From contig DAOUMN010000079.1 of the NCBI GenBank assembly GCA_034411135.1, positions 46,288 to 110,287 on the forward strand: a DNA stretch of 64,000 nt, in the 5' to 3' direction. The DNA comes from Bellilinea sp034411135. Lineage in GTDB: Bacteria; Chloroflexota; Anaerolineae; Anaerolineales; Anaerolineaceae. Numbering within the stretch: position 1 is the stretch's first letter; each line of letters opens with the position of its first letter. Made by a program: the position numbers and the translations under genes. This document shows positions 8,301 through 16,146 of this stretch, in pieces. The notes beneath the pieces were generated by a model. That model worked only from the letters and a program-made list of their open reading frames with translations, was not told the origin of the DNA and did no database searches.

Positions 8301-8448
8301 GTCATTCTGCCCGCCGGGGCGCGCCGAACGCCTGGCTCGTAAAGGGTTGCCGCCCGCCCCGTTGGCACGCGCAGTGGTGGGCGCAGCAAACGTATGCCTT
8401 CATCTTGCCCAAACAGGTGCTACGGGGTGTAGAGGTTCCTTCATTAAC
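8301..8448. other. Short non-coding gap between convergent genes
   Basis: The stretch separates the plus-strand ECF operon from a minus-strand lipoprotein gene. GC-rich blocks (CGGGGCG near 8317 and CGCCCCG near 8357) could pair across 35-40 nt, but there is no T-run. I see no RNA gene and no credible ORF. Confidence 0.3.
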
Positions 8449-9168
8449 TCACGGTTTTGTGAACCAGGCTTTGTGTAAAGCTGGCTGGCAAATCTCTGCG
8501 CCGTATGCGTTCTTGAAACATTCCTTACCTTTCACGCGGCCGTACACTGTAATATAGTCATCTTCATATAAGCCAGTAAAGTCATCTCGCATAATCACAT
8601 AAAGGGGTTCATAGGTTCCCGCAAAGTAGATCTGAACAACTTGTCCAATTACATTAAAAACTCGCCCACGAACCATAACCTTCTCATTTACATAATTCTG
8701 CGGATAGGTTGCCAGCTCTTTCCAATAAATTGTCTGGTAGGAGGCAATTTCCGTTGCTGTCGCGGCTTTTGCCTGGGCAGTTTGGGTTCGCACTATGGCT
8801 GTAGAAGTCGCAACCTTATTGCGGGCTTCCTGTGTGGCCGTGGCAAAATTCGCCCGTTCGGTTCGCGTTGCTTCTACAGCCAGTTGGGCTGCGGTGGCAA
8901 GATTCGCTTGTTCCGTTTGGGTAGCCTCAAGCGCAATTTGTGTAAGTGTAGCCGGCGGTAGTGGCGTAGAAGTATTGGTCACCGTGGCTGTTGCTGTGTT
9001 TGTCGGTGTCGATGTAATGGTTGGCATTACGGTTGCTGTGCTGGTTTCGGTGACCGTTGGTAAAGCTGTTACACTGGCAATCACCAGGTTGGGTGCAGGA
9101 AGCGCTTCGGATGCCCCGCATGCGCTGATCAGGAATGCCATCACCAACAACGCAATACTATGTTTCAT
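8449..9168 (-). CDS. Thr-rich lipoprotein with C-terminal OB-fold-like domain
   Basis: The 239-residue protein has a lipoprotein signal (MKHSIALLVMAFLISACG, lipobox LISAC, lipidated Cys17). A Thr/Pro spacer (about 35-75) follows, then an Ala/Thr-rich helical stretch (about 75-145) in which T-x-T-E-Q/R-A-N-x-A-T units repeat three to four times, probably a coiled coil. The C-terminal 90 residues contain the strands VMVRGRVFNVIG, LYVIMRDDF and DDYITVYGRVKG, the pattern of an OB fold. GGGGAG lies 5 nt before the start. It should be anchored outside the cytoplasmic membrane with the OB-like domain held away by the stalk. Function is unknown. Confidence 0.7.
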   Translation of the reverse strand: MKHSIALLVMAFLISACGASEALPAPNLVIASVTALPTVTETSTATVMPTITSTPTNTATATVTNTSTPLPPATLTQIALEATQTEQANLATAAQLAVEATRTERANFATATQEARNKVATSTAIVRTQTAQAKAATATEIASYQTIYWKELATYPQNYVNEKVMVRGRVFNVIGQVVQIYFAGTYEPLYVIMRDDFTGLYEDDYITVYGRVKGKECFKNAYGAEICQPALHKAWFTKP

Positions 9169-9383
9169 GGATGCTCCCCTTTATGGAATTGTGTGAAGGA
9201 TATTGGGTTATTGATTACGAAATTATAACCGAAAAACATCCTGAATAAATCTTAACCAAACCGAGCGCTAACCATCCAGGGGCTTGATACAACGTCCATT
9301 CAATACCTGCGCTTCGGAAACATGAAATTCGGATACAATAAAAACGGTTCGAACCTTTCTCGCGCCGGAGCAACGCAACCCTC
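9169..9383. other. Divergent promoter region, no gene seen
   Basis: The 215 bases separate the minus-strand lipoprotein from the plus-strand oxidoreductase. A perfect minus-strand TATAAT lies at 9222-9227, with only a weak -35. A plus-strand TACAAT is found near 9334. No RNA gene was recognised. Confidence 0.35.
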
Positions 9384-11291
9384 ATGAACGGCTACTGCGG
9401 CAAAATTCTGTGGATCGATCTAACCCGCCAGACCTGGCAGGAGGAAAGCCTGCCAGACGCGCTCTACCAGCGTGTATTAAGCGGCGCCGGGCTGGGCGTT
9501 CATCTGCTGCTTGAGCGCATGCCTGCCGGGGCACACCCGCTCGGCGCGGACAACATTCTCGCTTTTGTCGCCGGTATCCTGGTCGGCAGCGGTGCGATGT
9601 TCGCCGGGCGCTGGATGGTGGTCGGCAAGTCGCCGCTGACCGGGGGGTGGGGCGATTCCAACTGCGGCGGCAACTTTGCCCCGGCGATCAAGCAGTGTGG
9701 CTACGACGGCATCTTCTTCACCGGTGCCGCACCACAGCCGGTTTACCTGTTCATCGATGGTCAAACGGTCGAGTTCCACTCTGCAGCAGACCTGTGGGGA
9801 CTGGATGCGGTGGTGTGCGAGCAAACCCTGGGCGAGCGGCATGGCAGGAAAGCTCGCACTGCCTGCATTGGCACAGCAGGCGAGAAACGCGCCCTGATCG
9901 CCGGTATTGTTAACGATCGCGGACGGATTGCCGCCCGCTCCGGGCTGGGCGCGGTGATGGGCAGTAAGAACCTCAAGGCGGTCGTCCTGGCGGGCAGCCA
10001 GCCGGTACGCACAGCGCAGCCGGAGGAGATTCGCCGCCTGAGCAAGTCCATCGCCGGGCTGATGCCCAAAGGCGAGCCGCCGCTGCGCTCGTGGATGCTG
10101 CCCATTGCCGGTTGGCTGATGTCCAAATCGCGCATGGCATTCCGCAAGGACGGTCTGATGACCCTGCCGCCGCTGCGCAAGTGGGGCACCGCCTCCGGCA
10201 ACGAAGTCGCCGTGCAGACCGGCGATGCACCGCTGCGCAACTGGCGTGGCGAACCCGGCGGCTACCCCAGCAGCGCGATCAGCGCCGATGCGCTGATCCG
10301 CAGCGAGCGCAGGAAATATCACTGTTACGCCTGCCCGCTTGGCTGCGGCGGGATCAACGACCTGGACGGCGAATACACCGAAACCCACCGCCCCGAATAC
10401 GAGACCACCGCCGCGCTGGGTCCGCTGCTGGGCAACACCGATCTGGATACCATCTTCTATCTCAATGAGTTGTTCAACCGCGCCGGGATGGATTCGATCA
10501 GCGCCGGGACAACCCTTGCCTTTGCGCTGCACTGCTTCGAAGCCGGGCTGATCGGCGAATCCGACACCGGCGGTCTGCGCCTGACCTGGGGCAACGCGCC
10601 AGCCATCCGCTGCCTGGCGGAACAGATGGTGCACCGCGAGGGATTCGGCGACCTGCTGGCAGACGGCGTGCGCCTGGCTGCCGAACGAATCGGGCGTGGC
10701 AGCGATGCATTTGCCATGCACATCGGCGGGCAGGAACTGCCCATGCATGATCCGCGTCTCGACCCCGGCTACGGCATCCTCTACGCTGGCGACCCGACTC
10801 CCGCACGGCACAATACCGGTTCACACCTGACATATGAACTGCTCCGGCTGTGGAGCCGAGTCTCCTGGGCGCCGCCCATCCCGCCCACCTACGACAGCCG
10901 CGCCATGGCACACACTGGCGTCAATAACGGGCTAAAGATGGCTGCCTGCGCAATGGCAAAGTCGGTCATCGACGGCGGCGGCTTTTGCACCTTCGGCGCG
11001 CACATGGGCGTGGATAACCTGGCGTTGTTCGAGCACCTCAACGCCGCCACCGGCTGGCAGTGCAGCCCAGACGAGTACATGGAAATCGGGCGGCAGGTAC
11101 AATCGCTGCGCATGCGCTTCAACCTTAAGCACGGCATTCAGCCAGCCCGGCTTAACGTCCCCCCGCTGATCTACGGAGCACCGTCGGCACGGCGCGCCTA
11201 TGACCTGTACGCGCTGCGTGCCGAGTTCTGGCAAGCCATGGGCTGGGACGCCGCCAGCGGCGCACCGCCGGAGGTGAACGTTGGCGGCTGA
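9384..11291 (+). CDS. Aldehyde:ferredoxin oxidoreductase family tungsten/molybdenum enzyme
   Basis: This 635-residue protein has the AOR N-terminal domain (MNGYCGKILWIDLT, then SPLTGGWGDSNCGGNFAPAIK, which binds the pterin phosphates). The cluster ligands are C-x2-C-x3-C in CYACPLGCGG (about 314-320), with the fourth cysteine in GGGFCTFG (about 532). AOR enzymes oxidise aldehydes to acids with ferredoxin as acceptor and hold a bis-pterin tungsten or molybdenum centre and one [4Fe-4S] cluster in the cytoplasm. Length matches the family (about 600-640). A MoaD-like gene overlaps the 3' end, a pairing often seen for AOR members. The physiological aldehyde is not evident. Confidence 0.9.
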   Translation: MNGYCGKILWIDLTRQTWQEESLPDALYQRVLSGAGLGVHLLLERMPAGAHPLGADNILAFVAGILVGSGAMFAGRWMVVGKSPLTGGWGDSNCGGNFAPAIKQCGYDGIFFTGAAPQPVYLFIDGQTVEFHSAADLWGLDAVVCEQTLGERHGRKARTACIGTAGEKRALIAGIVNDRGRIAARSGLGAVMGSKNLKAVVLAGSQPVRTAQPEEIRRLSKSIAGLMPKGEPPLRSWMLPIAGWLMSKSRMAFRKDGLMTLPPLRKWGTASGNEVAVQTGDAPLRNWRGEPGGYPSSAISADALIRSERRKYHCYACPLGCGGINDLDGEYTETHRPEYETTAALGPLLGNTDLDTIFYLNELFNRAGMDSISAGTTLAFALHCFEAGLIGESDTGGLRLTWGNAPAIRCLAEQMVHREGFGDLLADGVRLAAERIGRGSDAFAMHIGGQELPMHDPRLDPGYGILYAGDPTPARHNTGSHLTYELLRLWSRVSWAPPIPPTYDSRAMAHTGVNNGLKMAACAMAKSVIDGGGFCTFGAHMGVDNLALFEHLNAATGWQCSPDEYMEIGRQVQSLRMRFNLKHGIQPARLNVPPLIYGAPSARRAYDLYALRAEFWQAMGWDAASGAPPEVNVGG

Positions 11292-11520
11292 AGTGGTGCG
11301 CGTGCGCGTGGCTGCGCCGTTCGAACTGCCCGGTCAAAATACCGAAGGCTGGCTGGAACTGCCCGCCGGAAGCCGGGTGAGCGATCTGCTGCGGCTTGCC
11401 CGCCCGCCGCTGGCGCTGCGCCTGCTGCCGGTGATGGTCAACGGGCGTGCCGCGCCTCGCTCGCAGCGCTTACAGGACGGTGACCGGGTCGTCTTTCTGC
11501 TGCCGATCAGCGGGGGCTGA
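11281..11520 (+). CDS. MoaD/ThiS-family sulfur carrier paired with AOR
   Basis: The 79-residue ubiquitin-fold protein ends in PISGG, the di-glycine tail that is adenylated and thiocarboxylated. A hydrophobic strand and DGDRVVFLLP precede it, typical of MoaD. The start is TTG at 11281: GGAGGTG sits 6 nt upstream inside the AOR gene and no ATG or GTG is better placed. It overlaps AOR by 11 nt. Its likely job is to donate the dithiolene sulfur for the tungstopterin or molybdopterin of the neighbouring AOR. A general cofactor MoaD elsewhere in the genome is possible. Confidence 0.82.
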   Translation: MAAEVVRVRVAAPFELPGQNTEGWLELPAGSRVSDLLRLARPPLALRLLPVMVNGRAAPRSQRLQDGDRVVFLLPISGG

Positions 11521-11548
11521 TCCCCGCCGCCTTGCGCCAGCCGAGCAA

Positions 11549-13183
11549 TTATTTGGTCAGCACCAGCGGCTCCTCTCGCCAGGTTGCCGCCACCACAGTA
11601 TTGCGTCCGCTGGCTTTCGCCTCGTACAAGGCAAGATCGGCGGCACGAAACAACTCCTTGAAACTGCACCCGTGATAGGGATATACAGCCAACCCAATGG
11701 AAACCGTCACACGCAGTTGGTGCTGCTCGAACGGGATGGTCAATTCTTCCACCTGGCAGCGGATTTCCTCGGCGCGCTGCACGGCTTCTTGCAGTGTCGT
11801 CTCCGTCATGACCACCAGAAATTCCTCGCCGCCGTAACGAATCACCCAGTCTCCGCGCCGGGTCATGTTTTCCAGCGTGGCAGCCAGTTCGCGCAGCACT
11901 TCGTCGCCTGCTTCGTGCCCGAAGCGGTCGTTTATAACCTTGAATAGGTCAATATCCAGCAGCAGAAAGCTGACCGATGTGCCGCGCCGTTCGGCACGCG
12001 CCAGGTCTTTGGGCAGCGCACTTTCCAGAAAGCGGCGGTTGAACAAACCGGTCAGCGGGTCACGAATGACCTGCTCGCGCAGGGAGGCTTGTAGTTGCTG
12101 AATTTCGCTTAAACGCCACATCAATTCCTCGTTGACACGGCGCAGGCTGTGTTCAGCGCGCATCAGCGCGCTCACATCGCGCCAGACGATCAAATAGCCC
12201 TGAAGCTCGCCGCGCCTGGAGTAGTAAGGCGTTGCCTGCACGTCCAGGTTAACCCGCTGGGGTATCTCCAACGCTACCTGGCGCGAACAGGCGCGCAGCG
12301 GCAGCAGCGCAGCCAAAAATTCGGGGGCAGCCGCGCCGATCCTTTGCAGCGGTTTGCCGATCCAGTCGGCGCGTGTGCCCGGCAGCAAATCCAGCGCAGT
12401 GCGATTCAGATCAACAATGCGTTGCTTAACATCCACCACGATCAACCCATCCCGCATGGCGTCCATCAACACGTCCTTGCCAACCGGCAGAACGTCCAGC
12501 ATCTGGTAGCGGAAGAAACTGACCGCAAAGAAGATGCCGGTCAGGGTGAACAGCACCGGGGTGGTATCCAGGTCGGGGAAAGCGAAAATGCCGAACACGC
12601 CCAGCACGTTGGCGATCAGCGGCACACTGATACCCGCCAGCATCCAGGCGGCTTGTTTGCGAAACAGGCTGGCGCGCTGGGAGAAAGCCTGACGGGCAAA
12701 CAGGAACAGTGCAAACAGGAGCAGCGAGTAGGAGTAGATCACATTGACCCAAAACCAAGCACCGCCCTCGAAGATGCGCGTGGCACCTGGCTGGCGCAGC
12801 CCTCCATAAAACAGGTTGTGCAGCGGGTCGCTCCACAGCAGGATCAGGGTCAAAATCGGCTCAATGACCAGCAGCAACAGCGTGGTGCGATTGATCCAGC
12901 GCCGCCGCCCGCTGACCTGGCAGGCAAAGATGAATATGTTGACCGGCACGCCCAGCACGCCAAAGTAGGTCACATCCAGCCAGAAGTGCGGAAAGGGTTG
13001 GTTGGGGAACAGCCAGAACAGCGCATACGTCCACGGCCAGATGGTCAGATGCAGCAGCAGAATGAACAACGGCAGACCACCAGGCGCACGCCGCCGCGAC
13101 CATGTCAAAACCGCAATTGCCAGGCTAACACTGCCGGAAACAAACAGGTGAAACGCGTACAACAGGGAGGTGTCTGTCACCAT
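11549..13183 (-). CDS. Membrane diguanylate cyclase: 7TM - PAS - GGDEF
   Basis: The 544-residue protein starts with about seven hydrophobic helices (residues 5-215) matching the histidine-kinase-type N-terminal 7TM sensor. A PAS domain (about 225-345; GLIVVDVKQRIVDLNRTALDLL) and a short coiled coil (SEIQQLQASLREQV) follow. The GGDEF domain starts at DPLTGLFNRRFLESAL (about 378), and its active loop reads RYGGEEF (about 445). GGEEF is catalytically competent, so it should make cyclic-di-GMP. An RxxD inhibitory site is not obvious before the loop. GGAG lies almost against the ATG; the GTG one codon later is an alternative start. The gene is convergent with the AOR-MoaD pair. Confidence 0.85.
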   Translation of the reverse strand: MVTDTSLLYAFHLFVSGSVSLAIAVLTWSRRRAPGGLPLFILLLHLTIWPWTYALFWLFPNQPFPHFWLDVTYFGVLGVPVNIFIFACQVSGRRRWINRTTLLLLVIEPILTLILLWSDPLHNLFYGGLRQPGATRIFEGGAWFWVNVIYSYSLLLFALFLFARQAFSQRASLFRKQAAWMLAGISVPLIANVLGVFGIFAFPDLDTTPVLFTLTGIFFAVSFFRYQMLDVLPVGKDVLMDAMRDGLIVVDVKQRIVDLNRTALDLLPGTRADWIGKPLQRIGAAAPEFLAALLPLRACSRQVALEIPQRVNLDVQATPYYSRRGELQGYLIVWRDVSALMRAEHSLRRVNEELMWRLSEIQQLQASLREQVIRDPLTGLFNRRFLESALPKDLARAERRGTSVSFLLLDIDLFKVINDRFGHEAGDEVLRELAATLENMTRRGDWVIRYGGEEFLVVMTETTLQEAVQRAEEIRCQVEELTIPFEQHQLRVTVSIGLAVYPYHGCSFKELFRAADLALYEAKASGRNTVVAATWREEPLVLTK

Positions 13184-13376
13184 TCTCCTTCAAAAACCGG
13201 AAAACAAGCACGCCGCGCGCTTCGTTCAACATGGACTGTGCTGACAGTGGCGGCGGCGATGGGCGCTAAGACCCCCGGTCAGGAATGTTTCTAATCATAC
13301 CCCAAGCGGTGGTCTTTCTCTATTAATTTTACATAAATACAGCCCGGCGAGACTTACAATATCGTAAACCCGGCGG

Positions 13377-14564
13377 CTAGAGCAAGTATTCCTTTAGCTG
13401 ACGCGAGCGGCGCGGGTGGCGCAGGCGGCGCAGCGCTTTGCCCTCGATCTGACGGATGCGCTCGCGGGTCAAGCCAAATTTTTGCCCAACTTCTTCCAGC
13501 GTGTACAGGTGACCGTTCTCCAGCCCGTAGCGCAGGCGCAAGATACGCGCCTCGCGTGGTGGGAGCGTCTCCAGCACGGCTTCGATCTTCTCGCGCAGCA
13601 TGTTGCTGTAGGCAGTCTGAATCGGCGATGGGGTGACGTGATCCTCGACAAACATGCCCAGTTCGGAATCCTCGTCATCGTCGTTGATCGGGCTTTCCAG
13701 CGATAGCGGCAGCCAGGAAACGCGCATCATCCAGTCCACCTTGTCGGATGGGACACCCAGCACCTCAGCCAGTTCATCGTTGTTGGGGGCGCGCCCCAGT
13801 TTTTGCTCCATCTCGTGGGTGCGGCGGTACAACTGGCGGATGCGGTCAACCATGTGCACCGGCACGCGAATGGTGCGCCCCTGGTCGGCAATCGAGCGGC
13901 TGATCGTCTGGCGGATCCACCAGGTGGCGTAGGTAGAAAAGCGGAAGCCGCGCCGGTACTCAAACTTTTCGACCGCCTTCATCAAACCCAGGTTGCCTTC
14001 CTGGATCAGATCGAGGAAGGGCACACCGCGTCCCATGTAACGCTTGGCGATGCTGACCACCAGGCGCGTGTTGGCTTTGATCAGGTGCTCGCGCGCCAGC
14101 AGCCCATCGTTGATCTTCTGTTCCAGCTCGCGGCGCTGCGCTGCAGGCGTACGCCCGTTGAGTTTTTCCAACTCGCGACGCGCCTGGCGCCCGCGTTCGA
14201 TGCGCTTCGCCAGGTCAATCTCTTCGTCGCTGCTCAACAGCGGCACGCGCGACATGTCCTTCAGGTACAGCCCAATGGTATCGTCACTGGAAAAGGACTC
14301 GGTCGAAAGGTAGGCACTGTAATCGCTCTCACCTTCCAGGTGCAGGTCGTCCTCGCTCTGGGTGGCATCCTGGTCAGGGTCATAGAATTCCACCCCGCGC
14401 CGGCGCAGTACACTGACGATAGTATGGTAGCGTTCCACATCCTGACCCACGTCCGGATAGACCTCAATCAGGTCTTCGGTGGTCAGGTAGCCCTGGATAT
14501 CGGCTTTTTCCAGCAACAAGCGCATCTTTTCGGTGCTTTTTTTACGTCTGCCCGGATTACTCAC
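13377..14564 (-). CDS. sigA: Primary RNA polymerase sigma factor (RpoD/SigA family)
   Basis: This 395-residue protein has a short region 1.1 (MRLLLEKADIQGYLTTEDLIE), region 1.2 (DDTIGLYLKDMSRVPLLSSDEE, about 94-115), region 2 (NLGLMKAVEKFEYRRGFRFSTYATWWIRQ, about 190-218, which binds and melts the -10 element), region 3, and region 4 with helix-turn-helix (TLEEVGQKFGLTRERIRQIE, about 355-374). The non-conserved insertion of proteobacterial sigma-70 is missing, as in most SigA. The start is GTG with AGGAGG 6 nt upstream. Good -35/-10 promoters elsewhere in the window fit recognition by this factor. It could be a group 2 paralogue, but the presence of region 1.1 favours the primary factor. Confidence 0.88.
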   Translation of the reverse strand: MSNPGRRKKSTEKMRLLLEKADIQGYLTTEDLIEVYPDVGQDVERYHTIVSVLRRRGVEFYDPDQDATQSEDDLHLEGESDYSAYLSTESFSSDDTIGLYLKDMSRVPLLSSDEEIDLAKRIERGRQARRELEKLNGRTPAAQRRELEQKINDGLLAREHLIKANTRLVVSIAKRYMGRGVPFLDLIQEGNLGLMKAVEKFEYRRGFRFSTYATWWIRQTISRSIADQGRTIRVPVHMVDRIRQLYRRTHEMEQKLGRAPNNDELAEVLGVPSDKVDWMMRVSWLPLSLESPINDDDEDSELGMFVEDHVTPSPIQTAYSNMLREKIEAVLETLPPREARILRLRYGLENGHLYTLEEVGQKFGLTRERIRQIEGKALRRLRHPRRSRQLKEYLL

Positions 14565-14758
14565 TTTGTCCCTCCTGTCTTAATCACCCCGCTGATCGTG
14601 CCCGAACAAACAGGCACACACGTTACCCCCTGCGTCGTGAGGGAATTCACGCGCACACTGCCCCTGAGGGGCATACACAATCCGGAAAATTGAAAAAAGT
14701 TCGCTTTGAAAGCCAGACCTCGCGTTTGCCGGCGCTTGCACACGCCAGTCGACCGCCG

Positions 14759-15238
14759 CTAGTCCTCCTGCACCTGCAGGTGATGTTCGCACACGGTCTC
14801 GTTCAGGTTCATCCCGCACACCGGGCACAAGCCCTTGCAATCGGGCTTGCAAATCGGCTTGATCGGCAGCTCGAGCAGCATGTAGTCGCGGGTGAGCGGT
14901 GCCAAGTTGATGTGCCCGTCGTCGGGAACGACCAGTTCCGTTTCCACATTGCGGCGGAAACGGAAGGTGAACAACTCGGTATAATGGGTATGCAACGATT
15001 GAGTGAAGTCTTCGAGACAACGGACGCATTCCTGAATCAGAAAACCGGTAAAATCTGCCTCGACCAGCAGTCCCTGAGGGGTGCGGCTGATATGGGCGCT
15101 GCCATTGAACTGGGTGACCTCGAAATCGGCGGATAAATTAACCTCCGGGAGATCAAAACTGAAATCTCGGTAGGTTCCAATTGGCTGATTTAATAAAAAG
15201 CCAATATTGATCCGCAAAGGATAACGAGGATGCGTCAC
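14759..15238 (-). CDS. YceD family (DUF177) metal-binding protein
   Basis: The 159-residue protein has the DUF177 hallmark CKPDCKGLCPVCGMNLN (about 127-143), a four-cysteine cluster, plus an earlier C-x-x-C (ECVRCLEDF, about 69). YceD family members are linked to 23S rRNA/ribosome biogenesis and normally sit directly before rpmF (ribosomal protein L32). Here no rpmF follows: the 194 bases down to sigA contain no L32-like ORF. The start ATG is 37 nt from a consensus promoter on the same strand (15275-15303). Confidence 0.85.
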   Translation of the reverse strand: MTHPRYPLRINIGFLLNQPIGTYRDFSFDLPEVNLSADFEVTQFNGSAHISRTPQGLLVEADFTGFLIQECVRCLEDFTQSLHTHYTELFTFRFRRNVETELVVPDDGHINLAPLTRDYMLLELPIKPICKPDCKGLCPVCGMNLNETVCEHHLQVQED

Positions 15239-15274
15239 GGGTCGTTAATCGTAGGTATAATACCGGGTTGCTTC

Positions 15275-15303
15275 ATTATAGCACGCACAACTGGACTAGT
15301 CAA
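15275..15303 (-). promoter_or_regulatory. Sigma-70-type promoter for the YceD-family gene
   Basis: On the minus strand TTGACT, a 17-nt spacer and TATAAT give a near-perfect promoter about 37 nt before the YceD start codon. A TATAAT also lies on the plus strand at 15256-15261, toward rdgB, but without a clear -35. Confidence 0.7.
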
Positions 15304-15342
15304 GTTATTAAGATTAATTTAATAAAAATCAAAGGTATTACC

Positions 15343-15960
15343 GTGAAAATACTGATCGCTACCTCCAATCCCGGCAAACAGCGCGAAGTGCGTGCCATCC
15401 TGGATCGCCCGGCTTTTGAACTACTCCTGCCCGCCGATCTCAACCTGGCGCTGGAAGTGGATGAAACCGGCAGCACCTACGCCGAAAACGCCGCGCTCAA
15501 GGCGCTGGCATATGCCCGCGCCAGCCGCCTGACCGCCCTGGCGGACGATTCCGGGCTGGAGGTGGACGCGCTGGGCGGCGAGCCCGGGCTGCACTCTGCC
15601 CGCTACACCCGGCTGGCAAACCCGTGCGATGCCGACCGCCGCGCCTACCTGTTGCAGCGGCTGGCGGGCATCCCCCACCCGGCGGACGAGCCTGGCTGGC
15701 GGGCGCACTTTCACTGCACGGTGGCAATTGCCACGCCGGATGGCAGGTTGCACTATGCCGAAGGGCACTGCGACGGCTTCGTCATCTCCGAAGAACGCGG
15801 CAGCGGCGGCTTCGGCTACGACCCGCTCTTCTTCATGCCGGAGTACGGGCAGACCATGGCGCAACTGGGCGAGGCGGTCAAGAACCGCGTCAGTCACCGC
15901 GCCCGCGCCCTGCAGGCGGCGCTGCCCATTTTGCACCGCCTGGCAGACCAGGCGAACTGA
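15343..15960 (+). CDS. rdgB: Non-canonical purine NTP pyrophosphatase (RdgB/HAM1 family)
   Basis: This enzyme hydrolyses dITP, ITP and XTP to monophosphates so that deaminated purines stay out of DNA and RNA. The start is the GTG at 15343 because the family begins exactly there (KILIATSNPGKQREVRAIL), and AAAGG lies just upstream; the longer frame would add 25 unrelated residues. Motifs seen are SNPGK (substrate), ADDSGLEVDALGGEPGLHSA (catalytic aspartate and base recognition), GFGYDPLF, and SHRARAL at the end. The length of 205 residues is normal. It is divergent from the YceD-family gene. Confidence 0.9.
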   Translation: MKILIATSNPGKQREVRAILDRPAFELLLPADLNLALEVDETGSTYAENAALKALAYARASRLTALADDSGLEVDALGGEPGLHSARYTRLANPCDADRRAYLLQRLAGIPHPADEPGWRAHFHCTVAIATPDGRLHYAEGHCDGFVISEERGSGGFGYDPLFFMPEYGQTMAQLGEAVKNRVSHRARALQAALPILHRLADQAN

Positions 15961-16146
15961 ACCTCTCAAAGCCCTGGCGGCAGGGCATTCCCTGCACCAA
16001 CAAGCTCGGAGTTTTTGCGCCGATCAGCCTTCTTTAGGCGTTCTTTACGCGCATTTAATGCGTTAATCATGGATTCGAACGCCCTGTCCTCTATACTGTA
16101 CAGACAAGAACCTTTACCCTACCATTGACAGAAGGACAGCAAATCT

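Noticed and set aside
9353..9366. TTCGAA-type motif suggestive of a tRNA T-loop (also near 16073 and 21710)
   Set aside because: No acceptor, D- or anticodon stem can be drawn around any of them.
9477..10811. 444-codon open frame opposite the AOR gene
   Set aside because: The AOR protein on the plus strand is certain, with all its motifs; the opposite frame has no domain and low-complexity composition.
12149..13294. 381-codon open frame opposite the GGDEF gene
   Set aside because: It is antisense to the transmembrane and PAS regions and consists mostly of Gln, His and Arg; no ribosome-binding site.
14580..15029. Minus-strand ORFs overlapping the YceD gene and the gap after it
   Set aside because: They are other frames of the YceD gene and its 3' region; none resembles ribosomal protein L32.
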